This document shows, one piece after another, positions 1 through 6,940 of a stretch of DNA of 9,219 bases. Source of the DNA: an uncultured Arcanobacterium sp. (GTDB taxonomy: Bacteria; Actinomycetota; Actinomycetes; Actinomycetales; Actinomycetaceae); NCBI RefSeq assembly GCF_947253055.1, contig NZ_CAMXYE010000060.1, positions 1 to 9,219 on the forward strand. The letters are read 5' to 3'. Made by a program: the position numbers and the translations under genes. The notes beneath the pieces were generated by a model that did not search any database, was not told where the DNA came from, and saw only the letters and a list, made by a program, of their open reading frames with translations. Position 1 is the stretch's first letter, and each line of letters starts with the position of its first letter.

Positions 1-690
1 TAATTCTGGTTGAAAACGCTGCAGCGCAGCCAACAGTACAGATGTCCGCGCGATGAACATTCCCGCATTCCATTTGTATTCACCACTTAAAAAGTAACTG
101 GTGGCGATTTCTTTTTCTGGTTTTTCTAAAAATTCTGCCACCGCGAAGACGGGAAAATCTGCCCGCGCCGCCGGAATAGACAATTGCTTTTGAGCATGGA
201 TATAGCCGAATCCGGTGGCAGGGAAATCGGGGGTAATGCCGATAGTGGCTACATAGCCAGCAGCAGCAGCGGCAATCGCAGAATCTAATGCTCCCTGGAA
301 AGCTAGCGTATCTTCGATGTGGTGGTCGGCGGCAAAAGAACCAATTATCACTTCTCCATGCCGCCGCTGCAAAATCGCTGCTGCTAAACCTATAGCAGCC
401 ATGGAATCACGCCCACTGGGCTCTGCAAGTAAGTTTTCAGCCGCAATCTGCGGCAATTGCTGGCGCACCACCGGTAGATGCGCCGCACCCGTCACAATCA
501 CAATACGCTCCGCTGCCCGCGGAGCTAAACGCTGCACCGTTTCCTGCAGCATACTTTGACCGCTGTTAGTTAAATCAGTAAGAAATTTTGGAAAATTACG
601 CCGCGAAATTGGCCATAACCGCGTACCGGCTCCGCCGGCCGGAATAATGGCATAAAAATCTTCCCGCATGCTATTTATCTTTCTTTCCAT
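1..690 (-). CDS. manC: Mannose-1-phosphate guanylyltransferase (GDP-mannose pyrophosphorylase), C-terminus beyond the left edge
   Basis: Makes GDP-mannose from mannose 1-phosphate and GTP in the cytoplasm, the donor for mannosylated lipids, glycans and glycoproteins. I translated 230 residues, which run off the window at base 1, so the end is missing. Seen: the nucleotidyltransferase signature PAGGAGTRLWPISRR at residues 17-31 with K35 after it, the EPSGRDSMAA motif (the RDS form is usual in actinobacteria, where proteobacterial enzymes have RNT), GSFAADHHIED for the metal-binding Asp, ATGFGYI, EFLEKP and WNAGMFI. All are typical of this family and in the expected order. The start is unsure: ATG at 690 has a weak AGG upstream, while an in-frame ATG at 669 (MREDFYAIIPAGG) fits the usual N-terminus of the family just as well. 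It lies 14 bases after the exonuclease III gene and is probably the last visible gene of the glyA operon. A run of Ala codons (CAG/CAGCGG repeats near 258-275 on the plus strand) is part of the gene. The function is secure. Confidence 0.93.
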   Translation of the reverse strand, partial: MERKINSMREDFYAIIPAGGAGTRLWPISRRNFPKFLTDLTNSGQSMLQETVQRLAPRAAERIVIVTGAAHLPVVRQQLPQIAAENLLAEPSGRDSMAAIGLAAAILQRRHGEVIIGSFAADHHIEDTLAFQGALDSAIAAAAAGYVATIGITPDFPATGFGYIHAQKQLSIPAARADFPVFAVAEFLEKPEKEIATSYFLSGEYKWNAGMFIARTSVLLAALQRFQPEL

Positions 691-704
691 AAGTAGTTTT
701 CTAC

Positions 705-1520
705 CTATTTGTATTCAATTACGAGCGGCGCATGATCGGAAAAACGCTCTGCATAGCTGGGAGCCCGATCTACTCGCTGCATAACAGCGCGAGCGGCCAA
801 ATTAGCATCACTCATCTGATAATCTATACGCCAGCCAGCGTCATTATCAAAAGCTTTCCCGCGCTGCGACCACCACGTATAGGGCCCTTGCATATCCCCA
901 GCTAAGTGGCGCTGCACATCCACGTATCCAAATTCGCCAAACCACTTGTGCAAATAAGCGATTTCTTTATCCAATACTCCAGAGGTCTTATTGTGATTAG
1001 ACTTCCAATTTTTTATGTCTTTTTCGCCATATACGATATTGAAATCTCCGGCCACCAAAATATGCTTTTGCCGCGGAGCAGCCTGTATTTGCTCTAAGCG
1101 AGTGCTCACTTTATCTAAATGCGCATATTTAGCTTGCATTTTCTCCGGCTTATCAGCCACTCCTGAATGTAGATAGGCACTTATAAAAGTGGTTTCTAAT
1201 TCCGGTACGTCTACCTCGAGCCAGCGCCCCGTATCCACATCCGGTTCCGCGCTTTCGCCTGCCGCAGCTGGCAAGCCCGCCTGCACCGCGCCCGCGGTAT
1301 ACTTTTTCTGCAAAGCAATAACTACCCCAGCCCGGCCAGCCAGCGCAGATGCATGAGCAAATACTTGATAAGAATCCCCTATTAGCTCCGGCAATAAATC
1401 CTCCGGCGCGCGTACTTCTTGGAGAAGTAGCACATCGGGAGAAGTCTCTGCCAGCCAAGCGGAGAATCCTTTTCGCACTGCGGCGCGGATACCATTTACA
1501 TTGCAGGTAGCTACCAACAT
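705..1520 (-). CDS. xth: Exodeoxyribonuclease III / class II AP endonuclease (Xth/ExoA type)
   Basis: A cytoplasmic, Mg-dependent base-excision-repair nuclease: it cuts the backbone 5' of abasic sites and degrades 3' ends of duplex DNA. The 271 residues are a normal length. Endonuclease/exonuclease/phosphatase-fold motifs are complete: N7 in CNVNGIRAA, metal-binding E35 in LLLQEVRAP, Y116 in ISAYLHSG, D159 and N161 in AGDFNIVY, RIDYQ at 231-235, and the terminal catalytic pair D262-H263 in SDHAPLVIEY. ATG at 1520 is preceded by AAGGAA at good spacing, and translation begins directly with the first beta strand (MLVATCNVNG), so the start is well supported. It sits 15 bases after folD and 14 bases before manC, which suggests co-transcription with the one-carbon genes. 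Which name (xth, xthA, exoA) the organism uses cannot be told from sequence. Confidence 0.93.
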   Translation of the reverse strand: MLVATCNVNGIRAAVRKGFSAWLAETSPDVLLLQEVRAPEDLLPELIGDSYQVFAHASALAGRAGVVIALQKKYTAGAVQAGLPAAAGESAEPDVDTGRWLEVDVPELETTFISAYLHSGVADKPEKMQAKYAHLDKVSTRLEQIQAAPRQKHILVAGDFNIVYGEKDIKNWKSNHNKTSGVLDKEIAYLHKWFGEFGYVDVQRHLAGDMQGPYTWWSQRGKAFDNDAGWRIDYQMSDANLAARAVMQRVDRAPSYAERFSDHAPLVIEYK

Positions 1521-1535
1521 TTATATTTCCTTATC

Positions 1536-2423
1536 CTAAGCACAAGAGTGCAGCTGCCGCTCCGCAGCTTCTACAATATTCACCAACAGCATAGCGCGCG
1601 TCATCGGCCCGACTCCGCCGGGGTTCGGGCTCATATAGCCAGCTATTTCCGCCACTTCTGGGCTCACATCGCCAATAATATGAGTTTTTCCTTCCTCATC
1701 TGCATAACGCGTAACTCCCACATCAAATACGGCAGCTCCTGGTTTGACCATATCGCCCGTAAGCAAATGCGCCACACCCGCTGCCGCCACTACGATATCG
1801 GCTCGGCGCGTATGCGCAGCCAAATCTGTAGTACCAATATGGCAAGAATCGACGGTGGAATTAATATCTGCCCGCGTCAAGAAAAGTGAAAGTGGACGAC
1901 CGGCTGTCTTCCCCTGCCCTATTACACAGACATCTGCGCCATCCCAATTCACTCCCCCGCGTTTACCTAACTCTACGATGCCCCGGGGAGTACAAGGAGC
2001 CGGAGAGCAGAGCGGCTGCGTAGTATTGAGCACTAAACGACCCAAGTTAATTGGATGTAATCCATCTGCGTCTTTCTCCGGAGATATCCGCTCCAGCACC
2101 TGCTCCGTATCGATTCCAGCTGGTAATGGCAGCTGCACAATAAATCCAGTGCAGACCGGAGAAGCATTAAAAGAATCTACCGCGGAGAGCACATCTTCAG
2201 TACAGGCATTTTCTGGCAATTCGATGCGCATAGATTTAATTCCCACTTCTGCGCAGTCGCGATGCTTTCCTGCCACGTAAATACGCGATCCCGGATCTTC
2301 ACCTACGATAATGGTGCCTAAACCCGGAAAAATTCCTTCTGCGTGTAAATCTTTTATCCGCTGCTGCAGCTCTGCCTTTATATCTGCCGCAACTTGGCGT
2401 CCATCTAGTCTTTGCGCCACCAT
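1536..2423 (-). CDS. folD: Bifunctional methylenetetrahydrofolate dehydrogenase / methenyltetrahydrofolate cyclohydrolase
   Basis: FolD reversibly converts 5,10-methylene-THF to 5,10-methenyl-THF (NADP-linked) and then to 10-formyl-THF in the cytoplasm, feeding purine synthesis and initiator-tRNA formylation. The 295 residues match the family length. Seen: Y49 and catalytic K53 in RIYVAGKHRD, VQLPLP at 96-101, the KDADGLHPINLGRL block at 117-130, PCTPRGIVEL at 143-152, the nucleotide-binding GQGKTAGRPLS around 169-179, VFDVGVTR, and the C-terminal signature PNPGGVGPMTRAML at 266-279. The dinucleotide loop reads GQGKTAGRP where many homologues have G-(R/Q)-S-x-x-V-G-R-P, a modest variation that leaves the fold readable. 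Its ATG lies 1 base after the glyA stop, so translation is probably coupled. A GGAG about 13 bases upstream, inside the end of glyA, is the only ribosome-binding candidate. The identity is secure. Confidence 0.95.
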   Translation of the reverse strand: MVAQRLDGRQVAADIKAELQQRIKDLHAEGIFPGLGTIIVGEDPGSRIYVAGKHRDCAEVGIKSMRIELPENACTEDVLSAVDSFNASPVCTGFIVQLPLPAGIDTEQVLERISPEKDADGLHPINLGRLVLNTTQPLCSPAPCTPRGIVELGKRGGVNWDGADVCVIGQGKTAGRPLSLFLTRADINSTVDSCHIGTTDLAAHTRRADIVVAAAGVAHLLTGDMVKPGAAVFDVGVTRYADEEGKTHIIGDVSPEVAEIAGYMSPNPGGVGPMTRAMLLVNIVEAAERQLHSCA

Positions 2424-2424
2424 A

Positions 2425-3714
2425 TTATTTAGTTTGCTCCAAGCCCGGATAAAGAGGGAAATCCGCAGTCAGTTTAGCTACACGCGCCTGTAGTTGCTCC
2501 ACATTGGCGTTCTTACCCTCGCGCAGCGTAAGAGCGATAATATCGGCCACTTCCCGGAATTCCTTTTCTCCAAAGCCGCGCGTGGCCAGAGCTGGAGTAC
2601 CGATCCGCAATCCCGAAGTGACGGCCGGTGGGCGGGGATCGAAAGGTATCGAATTTCGATTTACAGTAATGCCCACTTCATGCAGCAGATCTTCCGCTTC
2701 TTGCCCGTTCATTGCGGAGTTGCGCAAATCAACTAACACTAAGTGCACATCTGTACCGCCCGAAAGTACCGAAACGCCTGCATCTGCCACATCTTTTTCC
2801 AGTAGACGCTCCGCGAGAATACGCGCGCCTTCCAGAGTGCGAAGCTGGCGATCCCGGAATTCCGCAGTCTGCGCAATTTTCAGCGCAATAGCTTTTGCGG
2901 CAATTACGTGCATAAGTGGCCCGCCTTGCTGCCCGGGGAATACGGCAGAATTGATTTTCTTCCCCAGCGGCTCCGCCGATTTAGCTAAAATCATTCCCGA
3001 ACGCGGCCCGCCAATTGTCTTATGAATAGTAGTGCTCACTACATCGGCATAAGGAACCGGACTGGGATGGAGATCAGCTGCCACTAGCCCAGCAAAATGT
3101 GCCATATCTACCCACAAGTAGGCGCCCACTTCGTCAGCTATTTCACGGAAAGCAGCAAAATCAATATGCCGTGGATAGGCCGACCAGCCCGCAATAATTA
3201 TCCGGGGGCGCACTTCTAAAGCCTTTTCCCGCACTGCGTCCATATGTATTAAATAATCTTGCTCATCCACTCCATAAGATGCACAGTTATAGGTGCGGCC
3301 CGAAAAATTAATTTTCATCCCATGCGTAAGGTGACCACCGTGGCTGAGTTCTAATCCCAGCACCGTATCACCCGGTTTAGCTAGAGCGTGATAAACCGCC
3401 GCATTGGCTTGCGCTCCCGAATGTGGCTGTACATTCGCAAATCCGGCATGAAATACTTTTTTTGCTCTTTCGATTGCCAAATTTTCGGCGACGTCTACAA
3501 ATTCACAGCCGCCGTAATAACGCCGCCCCGGATACCCTTCCGCGTATTTATTGGTAAGCACTGATCCCTGCGCCTGCATAACTGCGCGGGGCACAAAATT
3601 TTCCGAAGCAATCATCTCCAGCGTATGGCGCTGCCGATCCAATTCATTATCCAGTACAGCAGCTATTTCCGGATCCAGCTCTGCTAAAGGAGCATTTAAT
3701 AAATCTTCCACCAT
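2425..3714 (-). CDS. glyA: Serine hydroxymethyltransferase
   Basis: PLP enzyme that converts serine plus THF to glycine plus 5,10-methylene-THF, the main entry of one-carbon units, in the cytoplasm. Its 429 residues are full length. Seen: SENFVPRAVM at 38-46, NKYAEGYPGRRYYGG at 55-69 with the conserved tyrosines, HSGAQANAAVY at 98-108, DMAHFAGLVA at 203-212 (cofactor-stacking D203/H206 region), the PLP lysine K232 in STTIHKTIGGPRSG, GQQGGPLMH, and R369 in TSGLRIGTPALATRG for the substrate carboxylate. STT(I/V)HKT, with one residue more than the E. coli THKT context, is the actinobacterial pattern. Its ATG has a strong AGGAGG (3725-3730) 10 bases upstream, so the start is firm. It is the first gene of the minus-strand run glyA-folD-xth-manC and faces divergent purU. 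A short hairpin sits just upstream of the ribosome-binding site. Confidence 0.97.
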   Translation of the reverse strand: MVEDLLNAPLAELDPEIAAVLDNELDRQRHTLEMIASENFVPRAVMQAQGSVLTNKYAEGYPGRRYYGGCEFVDVAENLAIERAKKVFHAGFANVQPHSGAQANAAVYHALAKPGDTVLGLELSHGGHLTHGMKINFSGRTYNCASYGVDEQDYLIHMDAVREKALEVRPRIIIAGWSAYPRHIDFAAFREIADEVGAYLWVDMAHFAGLVAADLHPSPVPYADVVSTTIHKTIGGPRSGMILAKSAEPLGKKINSAVFPGQQGGPLMHVIAAKAIALKIAQTAEFRDRQLRTLEGARILAERLLEKDVADAGVSVLSGGTDVHLVLVDLRNSAMNGQEAEDLLHEVGITVNRNSIPFDPRPPAVTSGLRIGTPALATRGFGEKEFREVADIIALTLREGKNANVEQLQARVAKLTADFPLYPGLEQTK

Positions 3715-3735
3715 TATAAAATTTCCTCCTTTGCT

Positions 3736-3753
3736 GCCGGCCTATTACCCGGC
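3736..3753 (-). promoter_or_regulatory. Small GC hairpin in the glyA leader, just upstream of its ribosome-binding site
   Basis: GCCGG at 3736-3740 and CCGGC at 3749-3753 form a 5-bp inverted repeat with an 8-base loop, 5 bases upstream of the AGGAGG of glyA (3725-3730). In the glyA transcript this could stack near the ribosome-binding site and affect initiation. Nothing seen matches a known riboswitch consensus, and a 5-bp repeat in GC-rich DNA can be chance. Confidence 0.25.
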
Positions 3754-3817
3754 GGCACTTCCACTTCCCCAGCATATATCACTGCAAGCGGCTCCTCATT
3801 TTCTGCCCACGATGTGG

Positions 3818-3847
3818 TTAAAGCAAAATATAAGTTTATCCTATTAT
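3818..3847 (+). promoter_or_regulatory. Possible purU promoter
   Basis: TATTAT at 3842-3847 differs from the TATAAT -10 consensus at one position. TTAAAG at 3818-3823, 18 bases upstream, is a poor -35. A transcript from here would begin about 35 bases before the purU ATG. I found no convincing opposite promoter for glyA in the same 175-base gap (3715-3889). This is pattern matching only. Confidence 0.35.
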
Positions 3848-3889
3848 GGCTAATTTCGATTTTTCCCCGCTTTCCTCTATGCTGGAAAA

Positions 3890-4738
3890 ATGACTTCGGA
3901 AACGCTTATTTTCACTATGTATTCCCCCGACCAGCCCGGCATTGTCTACGCCGTAACCGGTTTACTGGCTTCGGTAGGCGGAAATATTTTAGAATCGCAG
4001 CAATATAACGACGCTGCTACAGATAGGTTTTTTATTCGCATTAAGGCAAATGTACCAGGTGGGCGCAGCACTATTGAGGCGGCATTTGCGCAGTTAGCAG
4101 CTAATTTTCAAATGACTTTCACCATTTCCGAAGCTCCTCGCCCCACCCGCACTCTTATTATGGCTTCTAAAGAGGCTCACTGCCTTTCTGATTTACTCAC
4201 TAAACAACATGACGGGCGGCTCCCCATTGAAATTGCCGGCGTGGTAAGTAACCATGAAATTCTCCGCCCCCTAGCTGATTTCTATAAAGCAGATTATTTT
4301 CATATTCCCATTACCAAGGAGACGAAAGCAGCTGCGGAAGAAAAATTACTCGAAATTATCGAGGAAAGAAAAGTGGAACTGGTGGTGCTCGCGCGCTATA
4401 TGCAGATTATTTCTCCAGAACTCTGCGAGAAACTGGCGGGGAGCATCATAAATATTCATCACTCTTTCCTGCCCTCTTTTAAGGGCGCCCGCCCCTATGC
4501 GCAAGCCCATGCCCGCGGGGTAAAACTTATCGGCGCTACTGCTCACTACGTGACCTCTGATTTAGACGAAGGCCCTATTATTGAGCAAGACGTAGTACGC
4601 GTATATCACGACGATACTCCAGCTGATTTAGCAATAAAAGGCGCAGAAGTAGAGCGGCAAGTACTTTCGCGCGCGGTACGCTGGCATGCAGAGCATCGCA
4701 TACTTCTCAACGGCACTCGTACAGTTATTTTTAATTAG
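3890..4738 (+). CDS. purU: Formyltetrahydrofolate deformylase
   Basis: Hydrolyses 10-formyl-THF to formate and THF, in the cytoplasm. In E. coli this balances the folate pool and supplies formate to PurT. The 282 residues match the family: an N-terminal ACT domain at about 5-80 (SPDQPGIVYAVTGLLASVGG, typical of amino-acid sensing by PurU) and a C-terminal formyltransferase-fold domain at about 86-280. The catalytic triad is visible as N188 and H190 in INIHHSFLPSF and D226 in SDLDEGPIIEQD. The ACT domain separates it from PurN, which lacks one. ATG at 3890 gives the standard N-terminus. Only a weak GGAAAA lies immediately upstream, so translation may be modest. It is divergent from glyA-folD, whose product pathway ends in its substrate, so the pair likely acts as a folate-balancing unit. 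It ends 73 bases before the convergent response-regulator gene. Confidence 0.95.
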   Translation: MTSETLIFTMYSPDQPGIVYAVTGLLASVGGNILESQQYNDAATDRFFIRIKANVPGGRSTIEAAFAQLAANFQMTFTISEAPRPTRTLIMASKEAHCLSDLLTKQHDGRLPIEIAGVVSNHEILRPLADFYKADYFHIPITKETKAAAEEKLLEIIEERKVELVVLARYMQIISPELCEKLAGSIINIHHSFLPSFKGARPYAQAHARGVKLIGATAHYVTSDLDEGPIIEQDVVRVYHDDTPADLAIKGAEVERQVLSRAVRWHAEHRILLNGTRTVIFN

Positions 4739-4811
4739 ATTCTTAAATAGCTGATTTAGACTGCACGATACTAAAACTGTGCTCTGCGCTGTTTATCTAG
4801 ATAGCACGCTT

Positions 4812-5468
4812 CTAATCCAAACCGCGCAAGCCCGCCCACCGGGAAAGTTCTTTCCTATTGGAGAGTTGTAGTTTCCGCAGCACCGCCGATACGTGACTCT
4901 CAACTGTTTTTATAGATATAAAAAGCTCCGCCGCAGTTTCTTTATAGGTATAGCCGCGCGCAATAAGCCGCATCACTTCCTGCTCTCGTGCCGAAAGTTT
5001 ATCTAGTTCTTCATCGTAGGTCGCCACTTCAGCGCGTCCGCCTCCAAAAGCATCTAAAACAAATCCAGCTAATCGCGGAGAAAAAGCAGCGTCGCCCCCT
5101 ACTACCAGCTCCAGCGCAGCAGTCAGCTCTTTACCGTTTATTGACTTAGTGACGTAACCGCGCGCGCCTGCTCTCACTACTGCCACTACGTCGTCCGCCG
5201 CATCCGATACCGAGAGTGCGAGAAATTTAGGAGGAGATGCCAGCTGATGCTGAATTTTCTTTATTACTTCGACTCCGCCTCCGCCGTTTCCACCCGGCAG
5301 ATGCACATCTAGTAACACGACGTCGCACGGAACAGCAGAAATTACTTCTACGGCTTCTTCTACTGAGCCAGCTTCTCCTACCACTTGGAAATCTGGGCGC
5401 TGCTGAGTAATCTGCAGCACAATGCCTTCCCGCACTAAATCATGGTCGTCTACACAAATAATTTTCAT
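4812..5468 (-). CDS. LuxR/NarL-family response regulator of the PspC kinase
   Basis: DNA-binding partner of the adjacent histidine kinase. The 218 residues comprise a receiver domain (1-about 125) and a LuxR-type helix-turn-helix (about 155-215). In the receiver, D7/D8 form the acidic pocket, D54 in VLLDVHLPGG is the phospho-acceptor, S86 in LALSVS fills the Ser/Thr position and K108 in GYVTKSI the conserved lysine. The HTH reads LSAREQEVMRLIARG then KTVESHVSAVLRKL. A glycine-rich loop (PGGNGGGG, 58-65) follows D54 where most NarL proteins have MPxxDG. From memory, this loop is common in regulators linked to actinobacterial PspC kinases. ATG at 5468 has GAGA six bases upstream. It starts 51 bases after the kinase stop and is probably co-transcribed. 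A likely target is the divergent promoter region at 6807-6940, which contains phased repeats. Confidence 0.93.
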   Translation of the reverse strand: MKIICVDDHDLVREGIVLQITQQRPDFQVVGEAGSVEEAVEVISAVPCDVVLLDVHLPGGNGGGGVEVIKKIQHQLASPPKFLALSVSDAADDVVAVVRAGARGYVTKSINGKELTAALELVVGGDAAFSPRLAGFVLDAFGGGRAEVATYDEELDKLSAREQEVMRLIARGYTYKETAAELFISIKTVESHVSAVLRKLQLSNRKELSRWAGLRGLD

Positions 5469-5519
5469 TAAATGTCTCTTTTCCGCTTCCAGAATTCCGA
5501 TAGTTATTCGCGCAGAAAA

Positions 5520-6806
5520 TTATTCTGCTTTTGCCTGCTCATCAGCAATCGGTGCAGATTTTTCTTCCGCCGGCGTATCTAAGTTTTGTTTTCCTTGCCG
5601 ATAACCAATATAGACCTCGGTGCCCCCACTCGGTAAAGGAGAACGTACCAGGGCTTCTCCCCCGATTCGCTGCATTCTTCCGATAAGAGAATCGCGAATT
5701 CCGGCTCGATCATTGGGAATATTAGAAGGGTCAAAGCCTGGGCCCCGATCGCGCACCCAAATTTGGCAATTTTTCTCTCCGAACTCTGCATAAACGGATA
5801 TCGGCATATTGCCACCATATTTGCAGGCATTAGTAATTGCTTCGCGCGCGGCCGCCAAAGCCGTTTGAATGGCAGAAGTGGGCACTATATCGCCGCTAAT
5901 TACTGTTTCTACTTCCGCCCCATACTGCCGCTCTAGATTTTGGGAAATCTTTTGCAGCTCGGTGGCAGCAGAAGTATCGCTGTCTTTTCTATCGGCATAT
6001 AGATAACTGCGTAATTCTTGCTCTTGCGTACGTGCTAAGCGGCGCACTGCCTCTGCATCATCAGCTCGCGCCCGGAGCAAAGCCAGAGTCTGTAATACGG
6101 AATCATGCAAATGCGCAGCTATATCAGCCCTGGCATCGGCACGACTTTTTTCTACTGCTGCTTGGCGTAAATTGCGCTCCATGCGTATTCCTACGGGATA
6201 AAGCACCAATGCCAATACCACTACTACGGCAATCCCAGATTCTAAACCTGCCAATACTGGAGATAACTCACTGCCGGCCGTAACCATTAGCACTCCCCCA
6301 ATAGCCGCAACGGCTGATCCACCGGCCGCAAATAATATATCTCTTCTACTGGCCGCACTGGGAAGCGTCCAAGCTATTCCCGCTCCCGTCACTATAAGTA
6401 AAACAGGAAGCGTGATTCGGCGCGGATATGCCCCCGAGGCCACAAAAGAAATACTTAAAATTACTGCTGCCAACAGCAATAAAATAGCTACATAAATTTT
6501 TTGCTCGCTGGCCTTAGTATTCTCCTGTAAAGGAGGAATTAACCGCCGGCGCTGGAGCGGAATTTCCTCATTTTTCGCGATATGCGGAAGAGTAAAAATA
6601 AAGAAAATATAGAGAAATGGCGTAATCAGAGTAAAAGAAAAAATTAAAAAGCAAAAGCGCCACCACTTTACCGAACCGCCCAGATGTACGGCTAGACCTC
6701 GGCAAACTCCAGCAATCATATAGGGATGCCGCCGCGCCAATACGGGGCGGTCTTTTGCCCACGCAGCTCGTAAATCTGTATATTCTTCTTGCGGTAAAGA
6801 ACTCAT
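5520..6806 (-). CDS. PspC-domain sensor histidine kinase
   Basis: Membrane sensor kinase, 428 residues. An N-terminal PspC domain (about 24-75; HPYMIAGVCRGLAVHLGG followed by a membrane helix) leads to four further hydrophobic segments at about 105-122, 131-148, 157-176 and 188-206. Next comes a HisKA_3-type dimerisation helix with the phospho-accepting H234 in AAHLHDSVLQTLALL, then an ATPase domain: N box EAITNACKYGG (N326), G1 box VRDRGPGF (D353), and G2 region RAGIRDSLIGRM. There is no extracellular sensory domain of size, so the signal probably comes through the membrane or through partner proteins, as in LiaS-like intramembrane-sensing kinases. The tail from about 405 is polar and charged. 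ATG at 6806 has only a weak GAGA upstream. Divergent from the PspC membrane protein at 6941; the two N-terminal PspC domains are related to each other. Related systems (LiaFSR, EsrISR) respond to cell-envelope stress; the signal here is inference. Confidence 0.92.
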   Translation of the reverse strand: MSSLPQEEYTDLRAAWAKDRPVLARRHPYMIAGVCRGLAVHLGGSVKWWRFCFLIFSFTLITPFLYIFFIFTLPHIAKNEEIPLQRRRLIPPLQENTKASEQKIYVAILLLLAAVILSISFVASGAYPRRITLPVLLIVTGAGIAWTLPSAASRRDILFAAGGSAVAAIGGVLMVTAGSELSPVLAGLESGIAVVVVLALVLYPVGIRMERNLRQAAVEKSRADARADIAAHLHDSVLQTLALLRARADDAEAVRRLARTQEQELRSYLYADRKDSDTSAATELQKISQNLERQYGAEVETVISGDIVPTSAIQTALAAAREAITNACKYGGNMPISVYAEFGEKNCQIWVRDRGPGFDPSNIPNDRAGIRDSLIGRMQRIGGEALVRSPLPSGGTEVYIGYRQGKQNLDTPAEEKSAPIADEQAKAE

Positions 6807-6852
6807 ATTTTGATATTCTCATCTTTTTCTAGCTACGAGAAATCTTTTCCAG

Positions 6853-6904
6853 ATAAATCAGGGTTTTTCTCCATAAATCAGGGGAAATTCGGGGTGTTTC
6901 AGGG
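6853..6904. repeat. Phased G-rich direct repeats in the divergent PspC regulatory region; candidate regulator-binding array
   Basis: ATAAATCAGGG occurs identically at 6853-6863 and 6873-6883, exactly 20 bases apart. Related cores follow: AATTCGGG at 6886-6893 (10 bases on) and TTTCAGGG at 6897-6904 (11 bases on). Four copies at one or two helical turns, all in the same orientation, between two divergent genes of one signalling system suggest an operator array for the LuxR-type regulator encoded at 4812. The last copy overlaps a weak candidate -35 for the plus-strand gene (TTTCAG at 6897-6902, TATCCA at 6920-6925, 17 apart), which would suit activation. The repeats are plainly visible; their role is inferred. 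Confidence 0.6.
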
Positions 6905-6940
6905 TAGATAGCACTTCTGTATCCATTAAGAATAAGAAAT

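Noticed and set aside
258..276. CAG-type short tandem repeat
   Set aside because: It encodes a run of alanines inside manC. It is too short and ordinary to be a functional repeat or phase-variation tract.
1153..1458. Minus-strand 101-codon frame inside the exonuclease III gene
   Set aside because: It is an alternative frame over conserved catalytic sequence of xth, with no ribosome-binding site or recognisable motif.
1744..2280. Plus-strand open frame of 178 codons opposite folD
   Set aside because: It is fully antisense to a well-conserved folD. Its translation shows no domain-like pattern, and the frame is open because of folD codon structure.
2504..3025. Plus-strand open frame of 173 codons opposite glyA
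   Set aside because: Antisense to the conserved glyA, with Ser/Arg/Pro-rich low-complexity composition typical of a shadow frame.
4739..4811. Possible terminator between convergent purU and the response-regulator gene (AAAC...GTTT around 4774-4794)
   Set aside because: The stem has two internal mismatches and a weak GC core, so it cannot be told from chance. I see no clear terminator in this gap.
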